DNA of 64,000 nt. It comes from Williamsia muralis NBRC 105860. Its GTDB lineage: Bacteria > Actinomycetota > Actinomycetes > Mycobacteriales > Mycobacteriaceae. The position numbers were made by a program, and so were the translations under genes. The notes beneath the pieces were generated by a model that did no database searches, was not told the origin of the DNA, and worked only from the letters and a program-made list of their open reading frames with translations. The stretch is taken from assembly GCF_001598915.1 (NCBI RefSeq), contig NZ_BDAP01000005.1, positions 62,001 through 126,000 on the forward strand. Direction: 5' to 3'. This document shows, piece by piece, positions 42,208 to 51,279 of the stretch (positions are counted from its first letter, which is position 1; every line of letters begins with the position of its first letter).

Positions 42208-42939
42208 GTGAGCCATCACATAAGGCCGTTCGTGGCCGCTGTCCATACCGTGGGGCGTATGCGCCCTTTGTTCGATTCTCATGCCCGTCTGTCCTGGGTT
42301 CTGGCTGCGCTCGCGGGCCTGGTAGGTGCTGCCGCGCTCACGAACACCGCCGGCTACTTCGTGACGTTCATGACCGGTAACACTGAACGCGCAGCCGTGG
42401 GGTTCCTCCGCGATGAGACCACGATGGCAGCTGCAGCGCTGTTGCTGATCGTCATTTTTGTTGCGGGAGTGGTCATTGCGTCACTGTGCCGACGCCACCT
42501 GTGGCGGGACCACCCCCACGGAGCCACCGTCCTGACCACCGTCGCCCTGGCAGGCGCGTCGGTGGTGGACGTGGTGATGGCAGGATGGAGCGCCCCACAA
42601 GTTCAGTTTGTTCCCATCTTGTTCATCTCGTTCGCCATGGGCGCACTCAACACCTCGTTCGTCAAGAACGGTGAAGTGTCGATCCCGCTGAGCTACGTCA
42701 CAGGCACATTGGTCAAGATGGGCCAAGGCATCGAACGGCATGTCAGCGGCGGGTCGGCACGAGACTGGCTCGAATACTTTCTCCTGTACGCAGCCTTTAT
42801 CAGCGGAGCAGTCCTTGGAGGCGTCATGAGCCTGGCCATCACCGGTCCGCAAATCTTGATCGCAGCAACCATTGTTTGCGCGGTGACCACCTTGTACACC
42901 TACCGCCGCACCGAAGAGAACTCGACCATCCTCGGATGA
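42208..42939 (+). CDS. DUF1275/YoaK-family membrane protein
   Basis: A 243-residue protein with about six helices. SWVLAALAGLVGAAALTNTA, FVTFMTGNTERAAVG and TSFVKNGEVSIPLSYVTGTL, then KMGQGIERHVSG, define the YoaK/DUF1275 family, of unknown transport role. GTG 42208 has GAGG 8 nt upstream; ATG 42259 (MRPLFDSHARLS) is the alternative and matches the core better. Stands alone. Confidence 0.85.
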   Translation: MSHHIRPFVAAVHTVGRMRPLFDSHARLSWVLAALAGLVGAAALTNTAGYFVTFMTGNTERAAVGFLRDETTMAAAALLLIVIFVAGVVIASLCRRHLWRDHPHGATVLTTVALAGASVVDVVMAGWSAPQVQFVPILFISFAMGALNTSFVKNGEVSIPLSYVTGTLVKMGQGIERHVSGGSARDWLEYFLLYAAFISGAVLGGVMSLAITGPQILIAATIVCAVTTLYTYRRTEENSTILG

Positions 42940-43414
42940 CGCATCCCACAATCGACGACTCCGGTTCACGCTAACCCAACCCGATAGACGGATCGAACCG
43001 ACGAGCCACGTCATCACCTGACGAGGACCTGGTGCCAGCAGATGCCAGCCCGAGGATGCCACATGCGGCCCGCCGCATGACGCCTGGGCCAGCCACCTTG
43101 TGTCACGGACTGGCGTACCAATGACGTCGAAATACATCCCGCTGCAGTGCAATTGACTCTTCTGCCGAGCAATGGGGGATCCCTAGTACCCATCAGCTCT
43201 TCTCGGCATGCTTCGGAGTTCAGGTAGAGTTCCACTACATATCTGTTGGTTCGCACGACTACAAGGCAATCCTGACCCGATCAGTGTCGGTTGGTGTACC
43301 CGCCAATTCGGTCGACGTTCGGGGGTGATCGGAGGTACCGCTGTTGCTACGCAAGGATCTCTGCGTCAACAGGTTTGAGGTAGTGGTGAGAACGCGAAAC
43401 CGGGCCGGGCAACT
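42940..43414. other. Intergenic stretch, nothing recognised
   Basis: 475 bp before the GtrA gene. Only short frames without similarity; no convincing repeat or RNA structure. Confidence 0.5.
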
Positions 43415-43813
43415 GTGATCGGCAAGTATATGCGCAGCGAACTGTTTCGGTTCTATCTCGTTGGCGGTGCCAGCGCGCTGGCGTACGTCGTGTTGTTTCT
43501 TCTTCTCCGCACCTCGCTGTCGCCGCAGGTCTCGAATGTGTTGGCGCTGTTGATCTCAGCGGTGGCCAACACGGCGGCCAACCGGAGATTCACCTTCGGT
43601 ATCCGAGGGGCAGATGCGATCGTTCGGCAGTACCTTCAGGGGTTCGTTGTGTTTCTACTCGGTCTGGCAGTGACCAGTGGAGCCTTGTGGCTTCTTCATC
43701 TGGGAGTACCGAACTCGTCGCGGGCTCTGGAGGTGGCTGTGTTGGTGGCCGCGAATCTCGTGGCCACCGTGCTGCGTTTTTTGGGGCTCCGCCGGGTGTT
43801 CAGGGCGACTTGA
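43415..43813 (+). CDS. GtrA-family membrane protein
   Basis: A 132-residue, four-helix protein: FRFYLVGGASALAYVVLFLL, ANTAANRRFTFGIRG, and LRFLGLRRVFRA, the GtrA pattern. GtrA-like proteins help move polyprenyl-linked sugars across the membrane for wall or arabinogalactan modification. GTG 43415 gives MIGKYMRSELFRF. No glycosyltransferase is adjacent. Confidence 0.88.
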   Translation: MIGKYMRSELFRFYLVGGASALAYVVLFLLLRTSLSPQVSNVLALLISAVANTAANRRFTFGIRGADAIVRQYLQGFVVFLLGLAVTSGALWLLHLGVPNSSRALEVAVLVAANLVATVLRFLGLRRVFRAT

Positions 43814-43864
43814 GGTAAACCAGCAGTCAACAGGCGGTCGAGCCAGGCGTACGTGCGGCGCCGG

Positions 43865-44317
43865 CTAGAGCGAGGTGCCGTCGCCGGTGGTTGTAGGTGC
43901 CGACCGCGTGACGCGCTGCTGGGTCATGACGATCGCGGCCGTCAGTACCCAAATGATGGCTAGCGTTATCACAACGCTTGTCCCGTAGGGACGGTCAAGA
44001 ATGGTGGCATTGTCGGGGTACTTGTCTGAAGGCCGGGGAAGCAGGACCGGCAATGACAGAATGAGGACGATCAGGCTCGCCGCAAGAGCCAACAATGTTG
44101 GGATCCACCATCGTTGCGGCAGCACTCTTCGCGCGCTCAGCCCGAGCGCAATGCATAAGGGAGCAAAGAGAGCGTCGTGGGCGATGAGCCCGCCGACGAG
44201 CCAGAACACGATGGAGAGTTGGTCTCGACCGGGCATTGCCCACACCAACGAGATCCCGTAGCCACCCAGCGCCAAAGCAGACAGGATCAGCACAAGCCGA
44301 ACTATGCGCAGTGTCAT
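43865..44317 (-). CDS. Small membrane protein coupled to the molybdoenzyme
   Basis: A 150-residue protein with four predicted helices (VRLVLILSALALGGYGISLV; IVFWLVGGLIAHDALFAPL; IPTLLALAASLIVLILSLPV; VVITLAIIWVLTAAIVM). No family recognised. Its ATG at 44317 overlaps the stop of the molybdopterin gene (ATGA), so it is made with it and may be an accessory or anchor subunit. Confidence 0.75.
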   Translation of the reverse strand: MTLRIVRLVLILSALALGGYGISLVWAMPGRDQLSIVFWLVGGLIAHDALFAPLCIALGLSARRVLPQRWWIPTLLALAASLIVLILSLPVLLPRPSDKYPDNATILDRPYGTSVVITLAIIWVLTAAIVMTQQRVTRSAPTTTGDGTSL

Positions 44318-45588
44318 AGTATTTCTATCCTGCTGAGCCACTTTGTCTGTAGTACACCGGGCCGATTCGGAGCGATGAGGCGGCAAGGGTATCCGTGGTC
44401 AAGGGTCAATTGTTCGTCGTGCAGTTGGAGCGCGATGAGCGAGAGTGGGTCGTTGGCGATGTTCGCGGGCAGTGTGCTGATTCCGTACAGTCCCGCCTCG
44501 AGCGAGGTGAAGCGGATGTCGCGGCTGGGGTCGCCGCCGATGAATGCGACCAGGTCGCACACACGGACGCCTTGCCACGTGCCGCGGGCACTCCACCCTT
44601 CAACACAGGCGATCGGGAGTTCGCTGGTGTGTTGTGGCATTGCCCGCAGCTGATCGATGGTGAGTTCCTGTGTGCGGGGCCCATTGGTGATGGTCAGTCG
44701 GTAGTCGGGGCGTTGGGCAGACTCGACAACGTTGGCCGCGGATGCGGTGCGATTGATCGGAATCCCCTGCGGTCCTTCGCCTGAGCGTGGAGCGAGGAAG
44801 GCAAGCCAACGGAGAAAGGGGACGCTTTGGCCGGCAAACGCCAACGCCGACAGCACGCTGAGAGCGACAGTGCCTTGTAAGACCATGCGCCGCGACAGCA
44901 CCCGTTTGTCTGATCCAGAGGGGCTGGACGCGGAAACTTCATCCTGCCGCTTGGGCGGGGTGCGGTGATCGGCGGTGCCGGTCGACCCTGCGTTGCCTGG
45001 TGTCTGCTCGACCAGCGGTGCAGGCTGCCTCGGTGGCAAGGAGTGCGAGGTGTCGTGGTCGAGCGAGTCGGTGGCCGCCAGTGGGCTGCTCAAGGCGCGC
45101 TGGATGACAGGGAGTTTGACGGCAATGTGCACCAGGATCGACGCCACCACGAGAAACGACATGGCGTAGTGCGTGGTGGTGAAGAAGAACGCCCACGGAT
45201 ACCACTGCGCGGTGTTCAGCAAACCAGTCAGGAGCTGGAAGATTGTTGAACTGACCAGTACTGCGATCGAGGCTCGTTCTATCGCGCGTGCGGGGCTGCC
45301 GACGATGGGCCGCGCAAACAGCTTCGGGTAGACAAGTTGCAGTTTGACCAGGAGCAGCGGAATCGTCACGACGCCGGTGATCACGTGCAGCCCCTGAGTG
45401 AATTGGTAGCCCCACACCGGGCGGGACGGCCAGTAAAACCAGCCGGGAGGATGCTGAATCCAGTGACTGAGCATCCCGGTAACAAAACAGACGGTGATCG
45501 ATACCCCGAGGAGCATTCCCACCCGCGCGGTGAGTCGTGGACTTCGCACGCCGGTTTCACGGGCCGCGGTGTCACTGATTGTGTTCAT
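44314..45588 (-). CDS. Cytochrome-b-type membrane domain fused to molybdopterin oxidoreductase
   Basis: A 424-residue fusion. Residues about 20-155 form a four-helix cytochrome b-like unit with His pairs (LSHWIQHPP, GLHVITG, TTHYAMS, LVHIAVK). A Pro-rich linker and a fifth helix (about 230) follow. The C-terminal sulfite-oxidase-family molybdopterin domain has the Mo-ligand Cys in LPIACVEGWSARGTW and LPANIANDPLSL. It resembles MsrP/MsrQ joined in one chain, suggesting quinone-linked reduction or oxidation at the outer face. ATG 45588 (MNTISDTAARETG) is chosen; ATG 45660 is possible. Confidence 0.85.
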   Translation of the reverse strand: MNTISDTAARETGVRSPRLTARVGMLLGVSITVCFVTGMLSHWIQHPPGWFYWPSRPVWGYQFTQGLHVITGVVTIPLLLVKLQLVYPKLFARPIVGSPARAIERASIAVLVSSTIFQLLTGLLNTAQWYPWAFFFTTTHYAMSFLVVASILVHIAVKLPVIQRALSSPLAATDSLDHDTSHSLPPRQPAPLVEQTPGNAGSTGTADHRTPPKRQDEVSASSPSGSDKRVLSRRMVLQGTVALSVLSALAFAGQSVPFLRWLAFLAPRSGEGPQGIPINRTASAANVVESAQRPDYRLTITNGPRTQELTIDQLRAMPQHTSELPIACVEGWSARGTWQGVRVCDLVAFIGGDPSRDIRFTSLEAGLYGISTLPANIANDPLSLIALQLHDEQLTLDHGYPCRLIAPNRPGVLQTKWLSRIEIL

Positions 45589-45986
45589 CAACCCACCAGC
45601 CTTCTGCCTGGCAGAGTTCCGCCACCGGTTGACAGTAGCGCGCCGCAATCCAGACATATCAGTTATTCGTAACCGGGGCCCCGTTCGGCTTGGTCGCGGC
45701 CACTGCCTATTTTGCGCGGTGACCGCGTGCGCGAGCCTGGGTCCTGCTCGCAAAACCAGAAATGCCCAATTGCGCCCGCGGTTGCAGACCACCGAACCGA
45801 AAAGACCGAACAATTTCTCATTCGCGATCGGCTGAATACCGTTGTGTCGCAATCGGTTTGTTGTCATTACCGTTCAGTTCGTTGCAATTCTTCAGGCATC
45901 CCTCGCGGGTGACCCATCCGAACGGGGCCAGGGCTGCGAATAGGCAATAACACACACGATGCCTTCGGGCAGACGGGAACAATAAA
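45589..45986. other. Divergent intergenic region
   Basis: About 400 bp between the molybdoenzyme and the lipoprotein gene; presumably both promoters. No gene recognised. Confidence 0.5.
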
Positions 45987-46688
45987 ATGTTTACTGCTCG
46001 GAAAGTATTTGCCAGCACAGCAATCACCGCGATCGCCGTTCTCGGCGTAGCGGCTTGTTCTGAAGATGATTCTTCGGGAGGAGGAACCTCGAGTTCACCG
46101 GCCACGTCTGCGCAGTCGGCCGCCCCCACGAGTGAGCAGGCCGCCCCCGCCCCAGTTGCGGTGGTGCCCAACTTGACCGGACGAACCACGGCGGTGGCGT
46201 TGGACAAGGGGTTCACGGACGCGCTCACCACTCTGATGCTCACCCCCGGCGTCGTGGGTGGGGCCACAATGGAGGGCGGCTCGGTGGTCTTTCCCATCAC
46301 CGGCGGCAATGTCACCTACTACACACCCGGCAGCATCCAGCCGTACGTGCAAGGCATCATCAACCACCAGGGCAGTGGATTATCCCTGACAGCCGGCGAG
46401 ACCGTTGTCGAACTCACCAACTTCAACATCGACCCCGGCACATCAAAGCTGATGGGTGACGTCACCGTCAACGGCACCGTTGCTGCTCCGCAGGCCGTCA
46501 TCTTCGACCTCGACGGCAGCACCCTGCAGCCGCTGCAGTCCAATCCGGACGGCACCGCCGTGCTGACCGGGACCACCGTCAAGATGTCCGCCGACGCGGC
46601 AGGGCTGTTGAACAAGACGTTCAACACCGACGCGGTCAAGGCCGGCCTGGTGGTAGGCGTTGCGACCATCACCATCAACACCCAGTAG
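45987..46688 (+). CDS. Secreted lipoprotein with beta-rich domain
   Basis: A 233-residue lipoprotein: signal ending VLGVAACSED (Cys about 24), Ser/Ala/Pro linker, then a beta-strand-rich domain with repeated phrases (VVFPITGGNVTYYTPGSIQP, INHQGSGLSLTAGETVVEL, LMGDVTVNGTV, VIFDLDGSTLQPL). The pattern recalls HtaA-like or similar surface domains, but I do not assign a ligand. Followed by a hairpin terminator. Gene stands alone. Confidence 0.8.
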   Translation: MFTARKVFASTAITAIAVLGVAACSEDDSSGGGTSSSPATSAQSAAPTSEQAAPAPVAVVPNLTGRTTAVALDKGFTDALTTLMLTPGVVGGATMEGGSVVFPITGGNVTYYTPGSIQPYVQGIINHQGSGLSLTAGETVVELTNFNIDPGTSKLMGDVTVNGTVAAPQAVIFDLDGSTLQPLQSNPDGTAVLTGTTVKMSADAAGLLNKTFNTDAVKAGLVVGVATITINTQ

Positions 46689-46705
46689 CTCTCGCTGTCA
46701 GAGGT

Positions 46706-46741
46706 AGCTGTGGCCAGGACCGAGAGGTCCTGGTCACAGCT
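46706..46741 (+). terminator. Hairpin terminator after lipoprotein gene
   Basis: AGCTGTGGCCAGGACC-GAGA-GGTCCTGGTCACAGCT forms a 16-bp stem with one wobble, 17 nt after the stop codon. Confidence 0.75.
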
Positions 46742-46775
46742 ATGGATGCAGGCCAAAGCACATGGAGGAGATGCG

Positions 46776-47054
46776 ATGAGCAGACGTGAACTCATTCTCG
46801 ATCAGCTGACGCTGGCCCGGAACGATCCCGCCTTGGCGTCGATGCGCGACAGCGGACTCTTCACTGACTTGGCCGCACTCGAGGCGAGATCTCATGGCGA
46901 GAGGGTGTGCGGGGCGGTGTCAGCCGAGTGGGTAGGACCGACCACCGTGCGTATTTGCTACGAGGTGGACGACTGGTGTGTGGCCGACGGTGCACAGGAA
47001 ACCGGGTTACGACCGATGGGGGTAGACGCGGCCGGCCGTGTGGGTCACAGCTGA
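46776..47054 (+). CDS. Small hypothetical protein
   Basis: A 92-residue protein starting MSRRELILDQLTLARNDPAL. ATG 46776 lies 5 nt after GGAGGAG (46764-46770), a strong site, so the gene is probably real. It ends with TVRICYEVDDWCVADGAQE and a short tail. No domain recognised. Convergent with the methyltransferase gene. Confidence 0.6.
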   Translation: MSRRELILDQLTLARNDPALASMRDSGLFTDLAALEARSHGERVCGAVSAEWVGPTTVRICYEVDDWCVADGAQETGLRPMGVDAAGRVGHS

Positions 47055-47057
47055 CCG

Positions 47058-47723
47058 TCACCGCAGGGTGAGTTCAGCCAGCGTTCGCCCGGCGATGACT
47101 TCGGAACGACAGCACAGTCCCGTGTGATCGGCGAGTTCGGCTATGTAATCGACTCCGACTCGCGCCCAGGGAAACCATGCGCCGTGCGCGTGTGCCGTTT
47201 CGACACGGGCAGCGCCTCGCCACAGCCCGGGGAGGACAGAATCAATCTCGACGATGATCGACCCCCGTGCTCCGACCAGTTCGCGAACCCGTCGTGTGAG
47301 GCGTTCGGGGTCGCCACCGATGCCGATGTTCCCGTCCAGCAACAACGCGTGCCGCCATCGGCCCTCACCCGGAAGGCGATCGAACAGGCTTCGGCGAATG
47401 GCTACTCCGCCCAGCGCGCGCGTCATGGTCACTGCCTGCTCGCTGTTGTCGACGCCCAATGCTGCGATGCCATTGCCCAGCAGGCGGTGAACCAACCGTC
47501 CCGGCCCGCACCCGAGATCCACTGTGGGCCCGAAACATTTGCCTGCCACCCGGCTGTCGAACTCGGAATCTGAACTGACCGAGCTCGTTCCGAGCCATCG
47601 GTCGACGGGCAACACGTCGCGCGTGCCATCTGCCTGACGAAGCCACGTCCGTTCGCCGGCAACGCCTTCAGAAACAGCGCTGTCAAAACACTGTGTGTCA
47701 GCGGTGTCGTCGGCGACCGTCAT
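47058..47723 (-). CDS. SAM-dependent methyltransferase, class I
   Basis: A 221-residue protein with motif I VDLGCGPGRLVHRLLGNG, motif II-like LGVDNSEQAV and an acidic strand HALLLDGNIGIGGD. The substrate is unknown. ATG 47723 overlaps the stop of the DUF2064 gene (ATGA), which makes it the third gene of a unit with the glycosyltransferase and DUF2064 genes, so a sugar- or lipid-linked substrate is likely. Confidence 0.85.
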   Translation of the reverse strand: MTVADDTADTQCFDSAVSEGVAGERTWLRQADGTRDVLPVDRWLGTSSVSSDSEFDSRVAGKCFGPTVDLGCGPGRLVHRLLGNGIAALGVDNSEQAVTMTRALGGVAIRRSLFDRLPGEGRWRHALLLDGNIGIGGDPERLTRRVRELVGARGSIIVEIDSVLPGLWRGAARVETAHAHGAWFPWARVGVDYIAELADHTGLCCRSEVIAGRTLAELTLR

Positions 47724-48391
47724 GAGGAGGGCTCCAGCACTGCTGCCGCGGCGGCGAATCTGCTTCCGGGGGCGCAACGCCGGGCGACGACGTCAATGTC
47801 TTCGGCATGATCGACGTCGGTGAGCATCGCCAGTTCACGCACTCGTAGACCGCAGCCTTCAAGCGCGGCGCGGGTCGCTGCGCCGGTGTGTGCTGATGAC
47901 ATGGGCACGTCGCGCAGAGTGTCTGCGCCCCGGGCATTGTGCAGACCAAGTCCCCACCACCCACCGTCAGCGGCGGGACCGAGAACCGAGTCGGTGGCCG
48001 ACAGCGTGGTCAGCGCGGTCCTGAACTGCACGGGGGTGATCTGTGGTGTGTCCATCCCTACCTGGAACACCGCACCGTTCAGCACGTGAACGGCATCGTG
48101 GTGTGCGTTTTGTAGGCGCTCGCCAAAAGTGCTGCCCCGCTGTGCGAGCACGGTCGCGTGACGTAGGTATGTTCCGATGTCCGCCCTGCGCATCGCGGCC
48201 TCGAGCCTGCCGGTCATCGCAACCACCACAGAGCACACCGACAGGGCGGTTTCCAGGGTGTCCAAGAACGCGGCCGCAGCCAGATCAGCAGCCGCGACTT
48301 CCGAAATCGAGGTTGTCAGGCGAGTTTTCACCTGGCCGGGGACTGGCGCCTTGGCGACGATCAAGATCCCGTGGGGAGTGTCAGTGAGCAA
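47720..48391 (-). CDS. DUF2064/TIGR04282-type glycosyltransferase
   Basis: A 223-residue nucleotide-sugar-transferase-like protein: GILIVAKAPVPGQVKTRLTT is the N-terminal nucleotide-binding motif, with VGMDTPQITPVQ and LGPAADGGWWGLGLH, as in the DUF2064 family related to Rv0540. It overlaps the GT2 gene by 11 nt and the methyltransferase by 4 nt. Likely part of a cell-envelope glycoconjugate route. Confidence 0.88.
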   Translation of the reverse strand: MLTDTPHGILIVAKAPVPGQVKTRLTTSISEVAAADLAAAAFLDTLETALSVCSVVVAMTGRLEAAMRRADIGTYLRHATVLAQRGSTFGERLQNAHHDAVHVLNGAVFQVGMDTPQITPVQFRTALTTLSATDSVLGPAADGGWWGLGLHNARGADTLRDVPMSSAHTGAATRAALEGCGLRVRELAMLTDVDHAEDIDVVARRCAPGSRFAAAAAVLEPSS

Positions 48392-49076
48392 CGTGCTTCT
48401 CCATCTGGCGCAGAACCTTCAGGAAGTCGTGGGCGGCCCGCCACGTTCCTTTCAGTGATCCCGACACTTTGGACGTACCCCCGGCCCGTGCTCGATAGGT
48501 GGTGTCCACTTCGACGACATGCCACCCTGCGGCCCCCGCCCGGGCCAACAATTCGACGGGATAACCGAATCGGCGGTCGGTGATGCCGAGGCCGAGTAGG
48601 TCATCTCGTCGAGCTGCTCGCAGCGGGCCGATGTCATGAATGGGTAGTCGATATCGCTGCCGTAGTCGGCGAGCGATCCATTGGGTGCCCAGGCGTGAAT
48701 GCAGGGGCCAACTGCGCCGATCGACGGGCCTACGCCGGCCCACAGCAAGGTCGGCCCCAGCGACCACCGCCTCGACCAATCGCGTCAGATCGGCCGGATC
48801 CATCGAACCGTCACCGTCGATAGTGCAGACGATTTCCGTCTTCGACGCTGCGATCCCCGCGTTGACAGCTGACCCATAGCCCGGGATCGGCTGGTGGACA
48901 ACGGTGCAGCCCAGGCTGGCAGCAATTCCTGCGGTGCCGTCGGTGCTGCCGTTGTCGACAACCAAGGGATGCAGGTCTTCGGGCAGAGCACGGACGAGCG
49001 CGGGCAACGACTCGGCCTCGTCACGACACGGGATCACGACAGTGGCACGGATGTGCGACATGCGTTGGTTGCCCAT
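48381..49076 (-). CDS. Family 2 glycosyltransferase (dolichyl-phosphate-sugar synthase type)
   Basis: A 231-residue GT2 enzyme: ATVVIPCRDEAESLPALV, VVDNGSTDGTAGIA, catalytic DxD-like VCTIDGDGSMDPADL and HDIGPLRAARRDDLLGL. The short, soluble form and context fit polyprenyl-phosphate sugar synthases (compare Rv0539). It should load a sugar on a lipid carrier for the membrane protein encoded divergently. ATG 49076 or ATG 49061 (MSHIRATVV) could start it. Confidence 0.88.
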   Translation of the reverse strand: MGNQRMSHIRATVVIPCRDEAESLPALVRALPEDLHPLVVDNGSTDGTAGIAASLGCTVVHQPIPGYGSAVNAGIAASKTEIVCTIDGDGSMDPADLTRLVEAVVAGADLAVGRRRPVDRRSWPLHSRLGTQWIARRLRQRYRLPIHDIGPLRAARRDDLLGLGITDRRFGYPVELLARAGAAGWHVVEVDTTYRARAGGTSKVSGSLKGTWRAAHDFLKVLRQMEKHVAH

Positions 49077-49177
49077 GTCTTCGACGGTATGAGGGCGGGG
49101 CGTGCAGGGCCAGCATTATCCGGTGACGGAACTGTGACGTCTGCGCCGTCTGACTCTGCAAACAGGCGGCCAGCGCC

Positions 49178-49183
49178 TACCTT
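49178..49183 (+). promoter_or_regulatory. -10 element for a probable leaderless mRNA
   Basis: TACCTT followed after 6 nt by the GTG at 49190, without a Shine-Dalgarno sequence; this spacing puts the transcript start at or next to the start codon. Confidence 0.4.
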
Positions 49184-49189
49184 GTAACA

Positions 49190-50557
49190 GTGACCACCTC
49201 TCTGGACACCCCGGCCGGATACGACGAGTTGGACCGGCGGCGCTGGATCAGCCGAGGTGATGTCGTATCCCTTGCGACGGCAACCACATTGCTGCTCGCT
49301 GCGGTCGTCGCGCCCCTGGTCGGCGATCGCCAGTGGCGTATCAACATCTTCGCGCTGGCGCCGCCGCTGTTCGGTGAATGGGGTCCCCACGTCGGGTATG
49401 GGACGCTCCCTGCTGTTCTCATTGCGGTTGGTGTCATCGTCTACGGCCCAGCTCTGTCCGTCCGATTATCCTGGCGCCCATTGATTGTGGGCAGTATGGC
49501 GGCGTGCACCGCGTGGACGTTCGCGCTCGCGATGATCGACGGGTGGGATCGCGGTTTCGCCGGCCGACTGGTTCGTCCCGATGAGTACCTTGCCGAAGTG
49601 CCCGGCGTCTCGAGCATCACGGGAATGCTTGACGAGTTCTCCAGTCGCATCCTTGATTACCAACCCGACTCGTGGACTACGCACGTGTCCGGGCACCCAC
49701 CAGGGTCGTTGCTCACGTTTGTTCTGCTCGACCGCATCGGGCTCGGTGGCGGCGCCTGGGCCGCAGTGCTTGTCGTGCTCGTCGGCTGCAGCGCTGCCGG
49801 CGCTCTACTGGTCACCACCGCGCGTCTCGGCGGCGAGCTGGCGGCTCGGCGCATCGCTCCGTTTGTTGCACTCACTCCGGCCGCGGTGTGGATGGGGGTA
49901 TCAGCGGATGGCTACTACATGGGTGTCGCCGCATGGGGAATCGCCCTGCTGGCCATCGCCGCGACAACGACCGGCGCACGGGCGGTCGCCGCCGGCGTCG
50001 GCAGCGGCCTTGTCCTCGGGTTCGCGATATTCCTCAACTACGGGCTGATACTCATCGGCTTGGTGGCGATCGCTGTGTTGGTCATCGCCCGCACGTATCG
50101 GCCACTCGTCTACTCGATTCCCGCCGCTCTGGCAGTAGTGGGCTGCTTCGCCGCTTTCGGCTTCTGGTGGCTCGATGGCTACCACCTGGTGGTCGACCGC
50201 TACTACCAGGGCGTGGCGACCTTGCGGCCGTTCTCCTACTGGGGGTGGGCCAACTTTGCGTCCGCCTTGTGTGCGGTCGGTCCGGCAGCTGCGGTGGGGC
50301 TGGGGCGTGCTGTGCGACCCGGCAGAATTCGCCGGCGGGAAGCCGTTGCACTGTTGGCCCTGGCCGGGTTGTTCGCGATGATCGTGGCCGACGTCAGTGC
50401 ACTCAGCAAAGCCGAGGTCGAACGGATCTGGCTGCCGTTCAGCGTGTGGCTTCTGGTGGCCACCGCGTTGCTACCGCGAACGTCGCAGCGCTTCTGGCTC
50501 GCCGGGCAGGCAATCACTGCACTACTGATCAACCATCTCGTATGGACCTATTGGTGA
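49190..50557 (+). CDS. Polytopic membrane protein, putative lipid-linked sugar transferase
   Basis: A 455-residue protein with about 11-12 helices. A large outer loop after helix 3 ends SWTTHVSGHPPGSLLTFVLL and GVSADGYYMGVAAWGIALL follows, typical of GT-C-like proteins; it resembles the conserved membrane protein of the Rv0541c type. Divergent from the GT2 gene. GTG 49190 has no ribosome site but TACCTT lies 6 nt before it, so the mRNA may be leaderless. The response regulator gene follows 5 nt downstream. Confidence 0.8.
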   Translation: MTTSLDTPAGYDELDRRRWISRGDVVSLATATTLLLAAVVAPLVGDRQWRINIFALAPPLFGEWGPHVGYGTLPAVLIAVGVIVYGPALSVRLSWRPLIVGSMAACTAWTFALAMIDGWDRGFAGRLVRPDEYLAEVPGVSSITGMLDEFSSRILDYQPDSWTTHVSGHPPGSLLTFVLLDRIGLGGGAWAAVLVVLVGCSAAGALLVTTARLGGELAARRIAPFVALTPAAVWMGVSADGYYMGVAAWGIALLAIAATTTGARAVAAGVGSGLVLGFAIFLNYGLILIGLVAIAVLVIARTYRPLVYSIPAALAVVGCFAAFGFWWLDGYHLVVDRYYQGVATLRPFSYWGWANFASALCAVGPAAAVGLGRAVRPGRIRRREAVALLALAGLFAMIVADVSALSKAEVERIWLPFSVWLLVATALLPRTSQRFWLAGQAITALLINHLVWTYW

Positions 50558-50562
50558 ATGCG

Positions 50563-51279
50563 ATGTTTGCTGGAGGAGTGCGCGTTCTGCTGGCCGACGA
50601 CGATCCTATCGTCAGTGACGTCGTCCGCCGCTATCTCGAACGCGACGGACTGCAGGTCACCCTGGTCGGTGCCGGCGATGCAGCGCTGGAACATCTCGAG
50701 AACCATCAGGTCGATCTCGTGATCCTCGATGTGATGATGCCCGGACGCGGCGGCATCGAGGTGTTGACCGAGATCCGGCGCGGACCCCGGGCGGGGATGC
50801 CCGTGATCTTGTTGACCGCCTCCGGGGAAGAGGAAGACCGATTGGTCGGGTTGGAGGCCGGTGCCGACGACTACGTGATCAAACCGTTCAGCCCCCGCGA
50901 ATTGGTCCTGCGCGTGCAGTCGGTGCTGCGCCGCAGCGTCGCCACCTGGTCCGGGCCGGCTGCTGCGTCCGACCTCAGCGACGGCAACATTGTCATGGAC
51001 GCCGAAGCACGAACCGTCACGGTGGCAGGTGAGCTCATCAACACCACAAAACGTGAGTTCGATCTACTGCGTTTCTTTCTCTCGCACCGCGACGCCGTCT
51101 TCAGCCGAGAACAGTTGCTGTCACTCGTCTGGGGCTGGTCGTTCGGCGACCTGTCCACCGTAACCGTGCACGTCAAACGCTTACGTGCCAAGCTCGGCGA
51201 CTGCGATTCGCTGGAAACCGTTTGGGGACAGGGCTACCGATGGGGCTCCGAACCGGCCAGCCGGCAAGAGACGACGTGA
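50563..51279 (+). CDS. OmpR-family response regulator
   Basis: A 238-residue regulator. The receiver domain has acidic pocket [13 protein letters not shown], phospho-Asp in [13 protein letters not shown], Thr in ILLTASG and Lys in YVIKPFSP. The C-terminal winged helix has [20 protein letters not shown] and [16 protein letters not shown]. It pairs with the kinase encoded next (TGATG overlap). ATG 50563 is chosen by position after GGTGA; ATG 50542 overlaps the membrane-protein gene. Confidence 0.9.
   Translation: MFAGGVRVLLADDDPIVSDVVRRYLERDGLQVTLVGAGDAALEHLENHQVDLVILDVMMPGRGGIEVLTEIRRGPRAGMPVILLTASGEEEDRLVGLEAGADDYVIKPFSPRELVLRVQSVLRRSVATWSGPAAASDLSDGNIVMDAEARTVTVAGELINTTKREFDLLRFFLSHRDAVFSREQLLSLVWGWSFGDLSTVTVHVKRLRAKLGDCDSLETVWGQGYRWGSEPASRQETT

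Noticed and set aside
43014-43256. 80-codon minus-strand frame in the gap before the GtrA gene
   Set aside because: No ribosome site, no similarity and odd composition; gap left as non-coding.
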